The notes under the pieces were generated by a model. It was not told the DNA's origin. It ran no database searches and was given only the letters and a program-made list of their open reading frames with translations. Of a stretch of DNA of 41,155 nucleotides, positions 7,675 to 15,563 are shown in pieces. Positions within the stretch are counted from its first letter, which is position 1, and every line of letters begins with the position of its first letter. The stretch is taken from assembly GCA_937984095.1 (NCBI GenBank), contig CALJYH010000108.1, forward strand, positions 1 through 41,155, given 5' to 3'. This DNA is from an uncultured Gammaproteobacteria bacterium (GTDB lineage: Bacteria > Pseudomonadota > Gammaproteobacteria > GCA-001735895). The translations under genes and the position numbers were made by a program.

Positions 7675-9429
7675 TTACGATTGGGCCTGGATCGGTTTTT
7701 CGAGCTGTGCAATAAGAAAGTCTTCAAACTCTGTACGCGGCATGGGCTTGCCAAAAAAGTAACCCTGTACAAAATCGCAGTTGAGTGACCTCAGGAATTC
7801 CCACTGCTCGGCGGTTTCCACGCCTTCAGCGATAACCTCGAGGCGTAATCCCTGGGCCATCGCGATGATTGCCTGCACCAGGACTGCATTTTCCTTATCA
7901 CCAGGCAGGTCCATAATAAAGCTGCGATCGATTTTTACGGTATTTACCGGATAATTCTTCAAATAGCTGAGTGCGGAAAATCCGGTGCCGAAGTCATCCA
8001 CCGAAAGCCTGACACCGCATTTACTGATTTCGTTAATATAGGTATTAACTTCGGGCGAGTCATCCAGTAACAGGCCTTCGGTGATTTCCACTTCGAGTAA
8101 ATCCGGGTTCCATGCGTACGTTTCGAGCTGTTCCTTTATCGTGTCAAACAACAGATTGTTGCGGAACTGGATCGACGATGCATTAACCGCAATACGCAAG
8201 CCGGTACCAAACTGCTTATTCCAGTGAGCCCCGGTTTCAATTGCCTTTTTTAACACCCAGCAACCGAGTTCGGGTATCAAACCGGCACTTTCCGCGGCAG
8301 GAATGAATTCGTCGGGAAATACCTGCCCAAGATTTGCACTCTCCCACCGCAGTAAAGCTTCTGCCGAAACGACCTGGCCGGACGCGGCATCGACGATGGG
8401 TTGGAAAAATACGGTGAACTCGTCGTTGGGTAGTGCCTTGCGCAGGTTATCCTGGAGTTCGCGTTGGCGATGCGCCTTAATGTTGATATCTTCGGTAAAA
8501 AAGCGAAAGGTATTCTTGCCCTGGTTCTTGGCCTGGTACATGGCCTGGTCGGCATGGTGTAACAGGGTTTCGACGTCGTCGCCATGATCCGGGTAGAGCG
8601 CAATGCCGATACTCGCACCGACCGTAATATTGTGTCCCTTGAAATCTAGTGGGAGCGAGGCTTCGGTGAGCAGCTTTTCAATCTTGGTAATCAGTGTTGT
8701 TTCGCTATCGATGTCGGTCAACAACACGATGAACTCATCTCCGCCAATTCTGGCGACGGAATCGGTCTGACGCACGATACCTCTGAAGTTGTCGGCGACC
8801 TGGGTTAACAGCTTATCGCCCGCTTCGTGGCCGAAGTGATCGTTAACATGCTTGAATCCATCGAGGTCAACGTAGATAACGGCACTTGAGAAATTATAAC
8901 GCCGTGAGCGGTAAATCAATTCGCTGAGTTCTTCGTACAGGCCCCGTCGATTCGACAGGTTGGTCAGGGGGTCATGGGTCGCCAGATGTTCGACGCGATG
9001 CTCGGCTGCGCGACGTTGTTCAACCTCCAGTTCAAGACCATGTCGCAGTGACCAGAGATCGAGAAATACAAGAACCTTGGAGATTAGTACTGTTTTGCGA
9101 ATGGGTTTTTCGATATAGTCGACCGCTCCCGAGAGATAGGCCTTTTCAATCTGGCCGTCATCCTGGGTAGCCGTAATGAATATGATCGGTATCGATCGTG
9201 TTCTTTCATTTTCATTTAGTAGCCTGGCCACCTCGAACCCGTCCATTACGGGCATCTGCACGTCAAGCAGAATCAGCGCAATATGATCTTCATGCTCTTC
9301 CGCGGCCAACAGGGCCTGTTCACCGGATTCGGCCGTAATGATGTTGGCATCGATCGGTTTCAACAGCACCTGCAGCGCAACCAGGTTGGCCTTGGTGTCG
9401 TCGACGATAAGAATCTTGGCTTCAGGCAT
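7675..9429 (-). CDS. Response regulator with REC, GGDEF and EAL domains
   Basis: A 584-residue soluble regulator of cyclic-di-GMP. REC domain 1-125 has the acidic pair Asp10/Asp11, phospho-acceptor Asp56 (LILLDVQMP), Thr86 and Lys108 (EKPI), so it looks phosphorylatable. GGDEF domain about 145-312 has DLDGFKHVND, an intact GGDEF at 229-233 and the inhibitory-site RxxD at 220-223, five residues before it. EAL domain about 325-575 keeps E357 (EALLRW), Asn416 (NAS), EITEG, DDFGTG, KIDRSF and AEGVET, so all catalytic carboxylates appear present. Synthesis and hydrolysis therefore both look possible, with phosphorylation choosing. No histidine kinase gene is adjacent. It is divergent from the degenerate paralogue at 9666, sharing a 236-base intergenic region. 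Confidence 0.93.
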   Translation of the reverse strand: MPEAKILIVDDTKANLVALQVLLKPIDANIITAESGEQALLAAEEHEDHIALILLDVQMPVMDGFEVARLLNENERTRSIPIIFITATQDDGQIEKAYLSGAVDYIEKPIRKTVLISKVLVFLDLWSLRHGLELEVEQRRAAEHRVEHLATHDPLTNLSNRRGLYEELSELIYRSRRYNFSSAVIYVDLDGFKHVNDHFGHEAGDKLLTQVADNFRGIVRQTDSVARIGGDEFIVLLTDIDSETTLITKIEKLLTEASLPLDFKGHNITVGASIGIALYPDHGDDVETLLHHADQAMYQAKNQGKNTFRFFTEDINIKAHRQRELQDNLRKALPNDEFTVFFQPIVDAASGQVVSAEALLRWESANLGQVFPDEFIPAAESAGLIPELGCWVLKKAIETGAHWNKQFGTGLRIAVNASSIQFRNNLLFDTIKEQLETYAWNPDLLEVEITEGLLLDDSPEVNTYINEISKCGVRLSVDDFGTGFSALSYLKNYPVNTVKIDRSFIMDLPGDKENAVLVQAIIAMAQGLRLEVIAEGVETAEQWEFLRSLNCDFVQGYFFGKPMPRTEFEDFLIAQLEKPIQAQS

Positions 9430-9665
9430 TATTTGTTTTAACTAACCATGCGTATAGTCCAGGCCGCCAGTACTGGGTTGCTGGCAGTCGTTTGCTTAGC
9501 GCTTTTATCGGCATATTCATATAAATATTAAGTTTTCTGACTATATAGAGACTTATTCCAGGTTGAGGACCGGAGTAACCAGATTTGCTGGCCAATATTG
9601 CGATCGATGCTAAAGCATCTGCTTTCTTCAACTATAGTCTGCTGATTACCCTTAATTTATAGTCA

Positions 9666-10802
9666 ATGTCTGAGCAAAAAGAGAAACCTACAATCCTGCT
9701 GGTTGCGAGTTCGGCACACAGCATCAAGCTGGTTAGCAAGCATTTGCAGAAACATTTCGCGCTGCTAACGGCCGAGGATGCAGAAGCAGCCTGGGATTCG
9801 CTACTGAAGGATCGCGAGATTGTGCTGGTTATTTGCGAGCTGGAAATAATGATTAATCAATTCGGCCTGCTCGAAAGAATCCGTAGTGCCGGCGACAGTT
9901 GGCTTGCGGCAACTCCGATACTGTTACTGGTTGGGGAAAACGACGCAGACGCGGGACGTGAGCTTGCTTTTCAGATGGGGGCGACCGACTTTATTAACCT
10001 TCCCTTCGCCAGTAGCGAGCTGACGGCCAGGGCACGCTTGCACGCAAACCTTTACTTGCAACACTCGATGGAATCACCCGAGGAAATGCAACAGGTTTCC
10101 GCGGCCAACCTGTTACAGCAATTATCACAAACCAACTTCTTTAATTCACGTGCACACCAGGAATTATCTTTTGCGCAACGCCATCGGGGTAATTTTAGCC
10201 TGTGTAAGCTCAAGCTCGACAATGTCAAGTCGATTATGCAGAGCTTCGATAAAGCGAAAACAACTAGCATCGTAAAAGGGGTGGCCGGGATAATCCAGCA
10301 AACACTGCGTACAGAGGACACAGCGTGCTATCTCGGTAATGCCGAGTTTTACCTGCTGTATCCTGCAACCAACGGCATTGGGGCAACCGATGGCGTCAAC
10401 CGTATTCTAAAGCGAGTTTCCAGTTCCCAGATGCGTATTGATGACGTGCGGGTCAAGGTGACTTTAAGCGGAGCGGTATATAGCTGCCTGGCAACTGATA
10501 ACAGTGACCTCGAACAGATATATGCACGACTCGACGCCAGCCTGGAGCAGGCCCAATCTGCGGGTGGTAACCGGGTTGTCAGCTCATCGGCATCGAGTGA
10601 AGAGCGTCGTGTTTCGGTCGATCGAGCTTTAAAACTGATTGAGCAGGGTAGTACCGACGAGTTGACTTCGGATGCCGCACCATTGTTATTAAGTATTCTG
10701 CCACTGCTCGAATTTGCGGACGGGGTACTCAAGCTTGGGTTACGATCGGTCAACTCGAAACTTCGCGAAAAGCTCGATATCCTTTCTGGATCTGACTCTT
10801 AG
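9666..10802 (+). CDS. Degenerate REC plus degenerate GGDEF protein
   Basis: A 378-residue protein with the same plan as a REC-GGDEF response regulator but with key residues lost. In REC (8-130) the acidic pair is replaced (VASSAH), the acceptor Asp is Glu (ICELEIM, about 58), and the conserved Lys-Pro is Leu-Pro (INLPF). In the GGDEF-like domain (about 150-305) the signature is GNAEF (224-228) and DxDxFK has become KLDNVKS, so cyclase activity is not expected. The RxxD inhibitory-site motif (RTED, 215-218) is kept with the correct five-residue spacing. The last 60 residues are a helical tail with no recognised domain. The ATG at 9666 follows an AT-rich promoter region. Best reading: a phosphorylation-independent c-di-GMP-binding or partner protein, perhaps for the divergent REC-GGDEF-EAL gene. 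Confidence 0.85.
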   Translation: MSEQKEKPTILLVASSAHSIKLVSKHLQKHFALLTAEDAEAAWDSLLKDREIVLVICELEIMINQFGLLERIRSAGDSWLAATPILLLVGENDADAGRELAFQMGATDFINLPFASSELTARARLHANLYLQHSMESPEEMQQVSAANLLQQLSQTNFFNSRAHQELSFAQRHRGNFSLCKLKLDNVKSIMQSFDKAKTTSIVKGVAGIIQQTLRTEDTACYLGNAEFYLLYPATNGIGATDGVNRILKRVSSSQMRIDDVRVKVTLSGAVYSCLATDNSDLEQIYARLDASLEQAQSAGGNRVVSSSASSEERRVSVDRALKLIEQGSTDELTSDAAPLLLSILPLLEFADGVLKLGLRSVNSKLREKLDILSGSDS

Positions 10803-10899
10803 TAATAGTTGCAATTTGAAACTATATATTGCCGGTAGAGTCAAATTATTATAGTGTTAGGAACTGCTTAATCGACCCTAAAATGTTCGAGTTTCCCGA

Positions 10900-13416
10900 A
10901 TGAATATTCTGCTCCTGTTGGGTGCCCTGTTTGCATTGTTTTATGCGATCGCCCGGCATCAAATTCCGTTTCGTACCCTGGCCTTGATGACCCTGTTCTT
11001 TCTCGTGATATTTACACTTGCGGGCGGGTTCAGTTTCTTTTGGGGGCTGATATTCTGGACCGCGTTTCTGGTACCTGCGGTGCTACTTGGATTGCCGCAC
11101 ATTCGCCAGCAGTTCCTGACCCGTCCTTTACTGCATCGCATACGCAAGATACTGCCGCCGATGTCCGAAACAGAACGTGATGCTATCGAGGCTGGCAACA
11201 TCTGGTGGGAAGCGGAATTGTTTCGAGGCGCCCCCGACTGGCAGCTGTTAAAGAATTACAGATTGCCCGTGTTAAGCGACGAAGAGCGGGCTTTTATCGA
11301 GGGCCCGGTAGAACAGCTGTGCGCGATGATCGACGACTGGGACATCACTCACAAACGACTGGACCTTCCTCCAGAGGTTTGGGCGTTTTTGAAGCAGCAT
11401 CGTTTTTTCGGCATGATCATTCCCAGGCACTACGGGGGTCTCGAATTCTCGGCCTACGGTCATTCGGCCGTGGTGACAAAAATAGCGTCACGCAGTATTA
11501 CAGCCGGGGTCACCGTCATGGTCCCGAATTCACTCGGTCCGGCCGAGCTGTTGTTACATTATGGAACCGATGAACAAAAGGATTATTACCTGCCGCGACT
11601 GGCCGATGGACGTGAAATTCCCTGTTTTGCATTAACCGGGCCGTTTGCTGGTTCTGATGCCGGGGCTATACCCGACCACGGCGTGGTCTGCATGGGGGAT
11701 CATGAGGGCAAGCAGGTACTCGGTTTACGTCTCAACTGGGAGAAGCGCTATATCACGCTCGGTCCGGTAGCAACTGTGCTGGGTCTCGCATTCAAGGCTT
11801 TCGATCCCGACGGCTTGCTTGGCGACGAGGAAGAACTCGGAGTCACCTGCGCCTTGATCCCGTCCGACACTCCCGGGATTACGATTGGTAAACGACATTT
11901 CCCGCTAAACGTTGCGTTCCAGAATGGGCCTAATAGTGGCAAAGATGTATTCATCCCCCTGGAATACGTCATCGGTGGGCAACAGAATATCGGCAACGGC
12001 TGGCGTATGCTGGTGGAATCCTTATCGGTCGGACGCGGTATCTCACTGCCAGCAGTTGGCGTGGCGGCAGGTAAGGCAAGCGTCCGCACTACCGGCGCCT
12101 ATGCCCACGTGCGCAAGCAGTTCAACACCTCGATCGGCAAATTTGAAGGTGTCGAAGAAGCACTCGCCCGAATCGGCGGCATGACATACATGATGGAAGC
12201 AGGACGACTGCTGACCCTGAGCGCACTCGATAGCGGTGAGAAACCTTCGGTCATTACCGCGATACTTAAATACTACAATACCGAGCACATGCGCCAGGTC
12301 GTCAATGACTCAATGGATATACACGGGGGCCGGGGTATCTGTATCGGGCCTACCAATTACATCGCCCGTGCCTACCAGTCTATCCCGGTCGGGATCACGG
12401 TCGAGGGCGCCAACATACTGACCCGCAGCATGATTATTTTCGGGCAGGGTGCTATCCGTTGCCATCCCTTTCTGATGGCCGAGATGCAAGCCGCGATGAT
12501 GGAAGACCAGTTGGACGCGGAAGATGCTTTCGATAAGGCATTACGTGGCCATGCAGAGTACTTTTTAACCAATTTCTGCCGTGCCTTCGTTTATGGAATC
12601 AGTGGTAGCCATTTGGCGCCAGCACCCTACCCGGGTCGCATCGGTGACTACTACCAGCGTCTGGGCCAGATGAGCGCGGCGTTTGCTGTATGCGCTGACC
12701 TCGTGTTAATGGTTTTGGGCGGTTCTTTCAAACGCAAGGAAATGCTTTCTGGTCGATTTGCTGACGCACTGGGTTACATGTTCTACGCCTCGGCCGCGTT
12801 GAAAAAATTTGATGCCGATGGCCAGCCGCGAAACGATTTACCGCTGGTTGAGTGGTCAACCAAGTACTGCCTCTACCAGGTACAGATGGCGCTTGACGAG
12901 ATTTTGCGCAATTTTCCAATAAAGTGGTTGGGTGTACTGGTGCGTCATACCATATTTCCGCTGGGACTCAATTTGCGTCAACCAAACGACTCGCTCAGTC
13001 ATCGGGTTGCAGCCCTGGTGATCAGGCCGGGAGAAGCGCGTGATCGATTAACCGCGGGCATCTATAGTACCGATGACCCGAATGATATAACCGGTTGTCT
13101 CGAGGATGCGCTGCACAAGGTGATAAAGGCGGAACCAATCGAACGACGTCTGCGCCACGACCAGCTGGAACAACACGGACTTGAAGATTACCAGCAGTGG
13201 GTTGGCAGGCTCAAACAATCGGGTCAGGTTTCAGCCGAGGAAGCTGATATACTGCTGCAGGCTCGGGCAGCGACGACAAGGGTTATCATGGTGGATGACT
13301 TTACGACCGACGAGATGACAAATAAAATGAGCGCATCTAAAAGGGCCGCGCCGAAAAAAAAGGCGGTAAAGCCATCGAAGAAAAAGGCTGTAAAAAAGAA
13401 ACCGACAGCTAAATAG
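10900..13416 (+). CDS. fadE: Acyl-CoA dehydrogenase FadE with lysine-rich tail
   Basis: An 838-residue FadE-type acyl-CoA dehydrogenase (E. coli FadE is 814), catalysing the first, FAD-dependent step of fatty acid beta-oxidation. Residues 3-66 hold two or three hydrophobic segments that anchor it to the membrane. The dehydrogenase core follows, with FAD and substrate segments such as CFALTGPFAGSDAGA, SVGRGISLPA, DIHGGRGICIGP and GITVEGANILTRS. A FadE-specific C-terminal domain runs to about 809. Residues 810-838 are an extra tail rich in Lys, Ala and Pro (AAPKKKAV, PSKKKAVKKK), resembling histone-H1-like or AlgP repeats and not part of the usual enzyme. The tail is encoded across an A8 run. 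fadD follows in the same direction after 70 bases, so the two probably share a transcript. Confidence 0.95.
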   Translation: MNILLLLGALFALFYAIARHQIPFRTLALMTLFFLVIFTLAGGFSFFWGLIFWTAFLVPAVLLGLPHIRQQFLTRPLLHRIRKILPPMSETERDAIEAGNIWWEAELFRGAPDWQLLKNYRLPVLSDEERAFIEGPVEQLCAMIDDWDITHKRLDLPPEVWAFLKQHRFFGMIIPRHYGGLEFSAYGHSAVVTKIASRSITAGVTVMVPNSLGPAELLLHYGTDEQKDYYLPRLADGREIPCFALTGPFAGSDAGAIPDHGVVCMGDHEGKQVLGLRLNWEKRYITLGPVATVLGLAFKAFDPDGLLGDEEELGVTCALIPSDTPGITIGKRHFPLNVAFQNGPNSGKDVFIPLEYVIGGQQNIGNGWRMLVESLSVGRGISLPAVGVAAGKASVRTTGAYAHVRKQFNTSIGKFEGVEEALARIGGMTYMMEAGRLLTLSALDSGEKPSVITAILKYYNTEHMRQVVNDSMDIHGGRGICIGPTNYIARAYQSIPVGITVEGANILTRSMIIFGQGAIRCHPFLMAEMQAAMMEDQLDAEDAFDKALRGHAEYFLTNFCRAFVYGISGSHLAPAPYPGRIGDYYQRLGQMSAAFAVCADLVLMVLGGSFKRKEMLSGRFADALGYMFYASAALKKFDADGQPRNDLPLVEWSTKYCLYQVQMALDEILRNFPIKWLGVLVRHTIFPLGLNLRQPNDSLSHRVAALVIRPGEARDRLTAGIYSTDDPNDITGCLEDALHKVIKAEPIERRLRHDQLEQHGLEDYQQWVGRLKQSGQVSAEEADILLQARAATTRVIMVDDFTTDEMTNKMSASKRAAPKKKAVKPSKKKAVKKKPTAK
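13356..13362 (+). other. Slippery heptamer in fadE tail
   Basis: Eight A residues (13354-13361) followed by G encode Lys819-821 of FadE, giving A AAA AAG in the reading frame. This is the same heptamer as the dnaX frameshift site. A -1 shift would give about 16 different, non-basic residues ending near the normal stop, and a +1 shift would stop after one codon. Whether slippage occurs is unknown; no obvious stimulatory stem was identified. Confidence 0.35.
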
Positions 13417-13492
13417 AAGCGGACCAGGGAAACGGCCAGGAATCCTTGCCCGCGACAATAATAATACCGTTGCCAGCTTTGGGGGCATGCAA

Positions 13493-15148
13493 ATGGAGAA
13501 GGTCTGGTTAAATAGTTATCCTCCCGGGGTTCCGGAAGAGATTGACATCGATGCCTATCGGTCAGTCACCGATGTGTTTGAACAGGCAATCAAGTACTTT
13601 GGCGAAAGTCCCTGTTTTTCCAACCTTGGAACCACGCTCAGCTATAACGATATGGATCGTTATACCGACCAACTCGCGAGTTATTTACAAAGCCTGCCTG
13701 GATTAAACAAGGGAGATCGTGTTGCCGTCATGATGCCTAACGTGCTACAGAATCCAATCGCAATTTTTGCAATCCTGCGGGCCGGGTTTACTGTCGTCAA
13801 CACCAACCCGCTATATACACCTCGTGAGCTCGAGCACCAGTTATCAGATTCGGGTGCCAAAGTCATTGTTGTGATGGAAAACTTTTGCCATACCCTGGAT
13901 GAAGTCATCGGCGATACCCCGATTCAGCACGTTATTACAACCCAGCTCGGCGATATGCTGCATTTCCCGAAGTCCCTGATTGTCAACCTGGTCGTCAAGT
14001 ATATAAAAAAAATGGTGCCCAAATTTTCCCTGCCGCAAAGAATAACTTTCAAACAGGCGCTGCAGCTGGGCTCAGATCAGCGTCATCAAGCGGTGCCCTG
14101 TAGTCACGATGATCTTGCGTTTTTGCAGTACACGGGCGGTACTACCGGTGTGGCCAAGGGCGCCATGCTCTCGCATGGCAATATGATCGCAAACATGCAA
14201 CAGGCTTCCTCCTGGATCACGAATTCTGTCAAAGAGGGTGAGGAAGTCATTATTACGGCACTTCCGCTTTATCATATTTTTTCGTTAACCGCTAACTGCC
14301 TGACCTTTATGAAGGTTGGCGCGCTCAATTACCTGATTACCAATCCGCGCGATATGCCGGGCTTTGTCAAGGAGCTGCAAGGCCTTAGATTTACCGCGAT
14401 AACTGGGGTTAATACGCTGTTCAACGGTTTGATGAATACGCCCGGGTTCGAGGAAATCGATTTTTCCAATCTGAAACTCTCGCTCGGCGGTGGTATGGCG
14501 GTTCAGCAGCCGGTAGCCGAGCGTTGGAAGAAGTTGACGGGTACCCCGTTACTCGAAGCCTATGGATTGACCGAAACTTCGCCAGCGGTATGCATAAATC
14601 CTTTAACTGTGAGTGAATACAATGGCAGCATCGGTTTGCCGGTGCCGTCGACCGAAGTCTCGGTGCAGGATGAGGATGGCAATTTGCTGCCCCAGGGTGA
14701 AACCGGCGAACTATGCGTACGCGGCCCCCAGGTTATGCAGGGTTACTGGCAGCGACCCGGGGAAACCGCCAAGGTATTGTCTGATGATGGTTGGTTTAAA
14801 ACCGGTGATGTCGCGCAAATGGATGAACTGGGATTCTTCCGTATTGTCGATCGACTCAAGGATATGATCCTGGTATCCGGATTCAATGTTTATCCAAACG
14901 AAATTGAAGCCGTAATTGCGGGCCATGAGGGCGTGCTCGAGGTGGGTGTTATCGGTGAGCCCGATCGGGACAGCGGCGAGGTTGTTAAAGCAGTTATAGT
15001 GAAAAAGGATCCCACGCTTGACGAGGCGTCGGTAATAGCGCATTGCCGCGAGAATTTAACCGGATACAAGGTGCCTAAAATAATAGAATTCAGGGATGAA
15101 TTACCGAAAACCAACGTCGGTAAAATACTGCGGCGCGAATTGCGGTAA
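13493..15148 (+). CDS. fadD: Long-chain fatty acid--CoA ligase FadD
   Basis: An acyl-CoA synthetase of the AMP-forming family, activating long-chain fatty acids at the inner membrane for beta-oxidation. Two starts are close together: ATG 13487 and ATG 13493. The second is preferred because GGGGG at 13481-13485 sits seven bases before it and the protein then begins MEKVWLNSYP, like E. coli FadD. Counting from 13487 (553 residues), the ATP loop YTGGTTGVAKG is at 215-225, the AYGLTETSP motif follows near 360, and the fatty-acid signature DGWFKTGD...GFNVYPNEIE lies near 435-475. The C-terminal catalytic lysine is in KTNVGKILRREL. It works directly with the fadE product upstream. Confidence 0.95.
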   Translation: MEKVWLNSYPPGVPEEIDIDAYRSVTDVFEQAIKYFGESPCFSNLGTTLSYNDMDRYTDQLASYLQSLPGLNKGDRVAVMMPNVLQNPIAIFAILRAGFTVVNTNPLYTPRELEHQLSDSGAKVIVVMENFCHTLDEVIGDTPIQHVITTQLGDMLHFPKSLIVNLVVKYIKKMVPKFSLPQRITFKQALQLGSDQRHQAVPCSHDDLAFLQYTGGTTGVAKGAMLSHGNMIANMQQASSWITNSVKEGEEVIITALPLYHIFSLTANCLTFMKVGALNYLITNPRDMPGFVKELQGLRFTAITGVNTLFNGLMNTPGFEEIDFSNLKLSLGGGMAVQQPVAERWKKLTGTPLLEAYGLTETSPAVCINPLTVSEYNGSIGLPVPSTEVSVQDEDGNLLPQGETGELCVRGPQVMQGYWQRPGETAKVLSDDGWFKTGDVAQMDELGFFRIVDRLKDMILVSGFNVYPNEIEAVIAGHEGVLEVGVIGEPDRDSGEVVKAVIVKKDPTLDEASVIAHCRENLTGYKVPKIIEFRDELPKTNVGKILRRELR

Positions 15149-15199
15149 CCTGACTGCCAGCAAAGGACAGCTGTAACCTTCTGTCGACGAACAGAATCC

Positions 15200-15514
15200 T
15201 TAATAACCGCTGATTTTTGCGTGCATCGGCCTGGTGTCTTCGAAACGCTGTTTTTGCTCGTCACTCGCGCTGGTTTGAAAATCTCGCTTCCATTCCTCAT
15301 TACTCATACCGTACACATATTTTTGCGCCGCGGCGTAGTCGAAGTCCGGCTCAATCTGTTTGGCGGCAGCGGAGTACCATTTAGACAGGCAGTTGCGACA
15401 AAAGCCCGCGAGGTTCATGAGATCGATATTCTGCACATCACTGCGTTGTTGCAGATGGGCTACCAGAGATCGAAATGCTGCCGCTTCGGCTTCGGTTTGC
15501 TGATCTTTTGTCAT
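15200..15514 (-). CDS. DUF1244 family protein
   Basis: A small 104-residue protein of the DUF1244 family, recognised by HLQQRSDVQNIDLMNLAGFCRNC-type sequence in its first half and a conserved KWY. The family is widespread in proteobacteria, with structures known but no assigned biochemical function. Two cysteines in FCRNC could bind metal or be redox active, which is only a suggestion. It is divergent from tmcA, and its start codon overlaps the predicted tmcA promoter -35 region. A good ribosome-binding sequence (GGTGAG) stands about ten bases before its ATG. Convergent with fadD. Confidence 0.85.
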   Translation of the reverse strand: MTKDQQTEAEAAAFRSLVAHLQQRSDVQNIDLMNLAGFCRNCLSKWYSAAAKQIEPDFDYAAAQKYVYGMSNEEWKRDFQTSASDEQKQRFEDTRPMHAKISGY

Positions 15515-15535
15515 GGTTTGTTACTCACCTATAAT
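15508..15535 (+). promoter_or_regulatory. tmcA: Sigma-70 promoter for tmcA
   Basis: TTGTCA (15508-15513) and TATAAT (15530-15535) are 16 bases apart, a near-consensus promoter. It predicts a transcript start near 15542, downstream of two in-frame ATGs (15513, 15534), and so supports ATG 15564 as the tmcA start. The -35 element includes the first codon of the divergent DUF1244 gene. Confidence 0.6.
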
Positions 15536-15563
15536 GGACTGCTTTTTTAACATAAAAATCTCG

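Noticed and set aside
9422-9631. Possible 69-residue minus-strand gene
   Set aside because: No recognisable domain; it lies in the divergent promoter region and overlaps the first codons of the REC-GGDEF-EAL gene.
15179-15196. Hairpin TTCTGT/ACAGAA as terminator after fadD
   Set aside because: The six-base stem is short and AT-rich and is not followed by a run of T.
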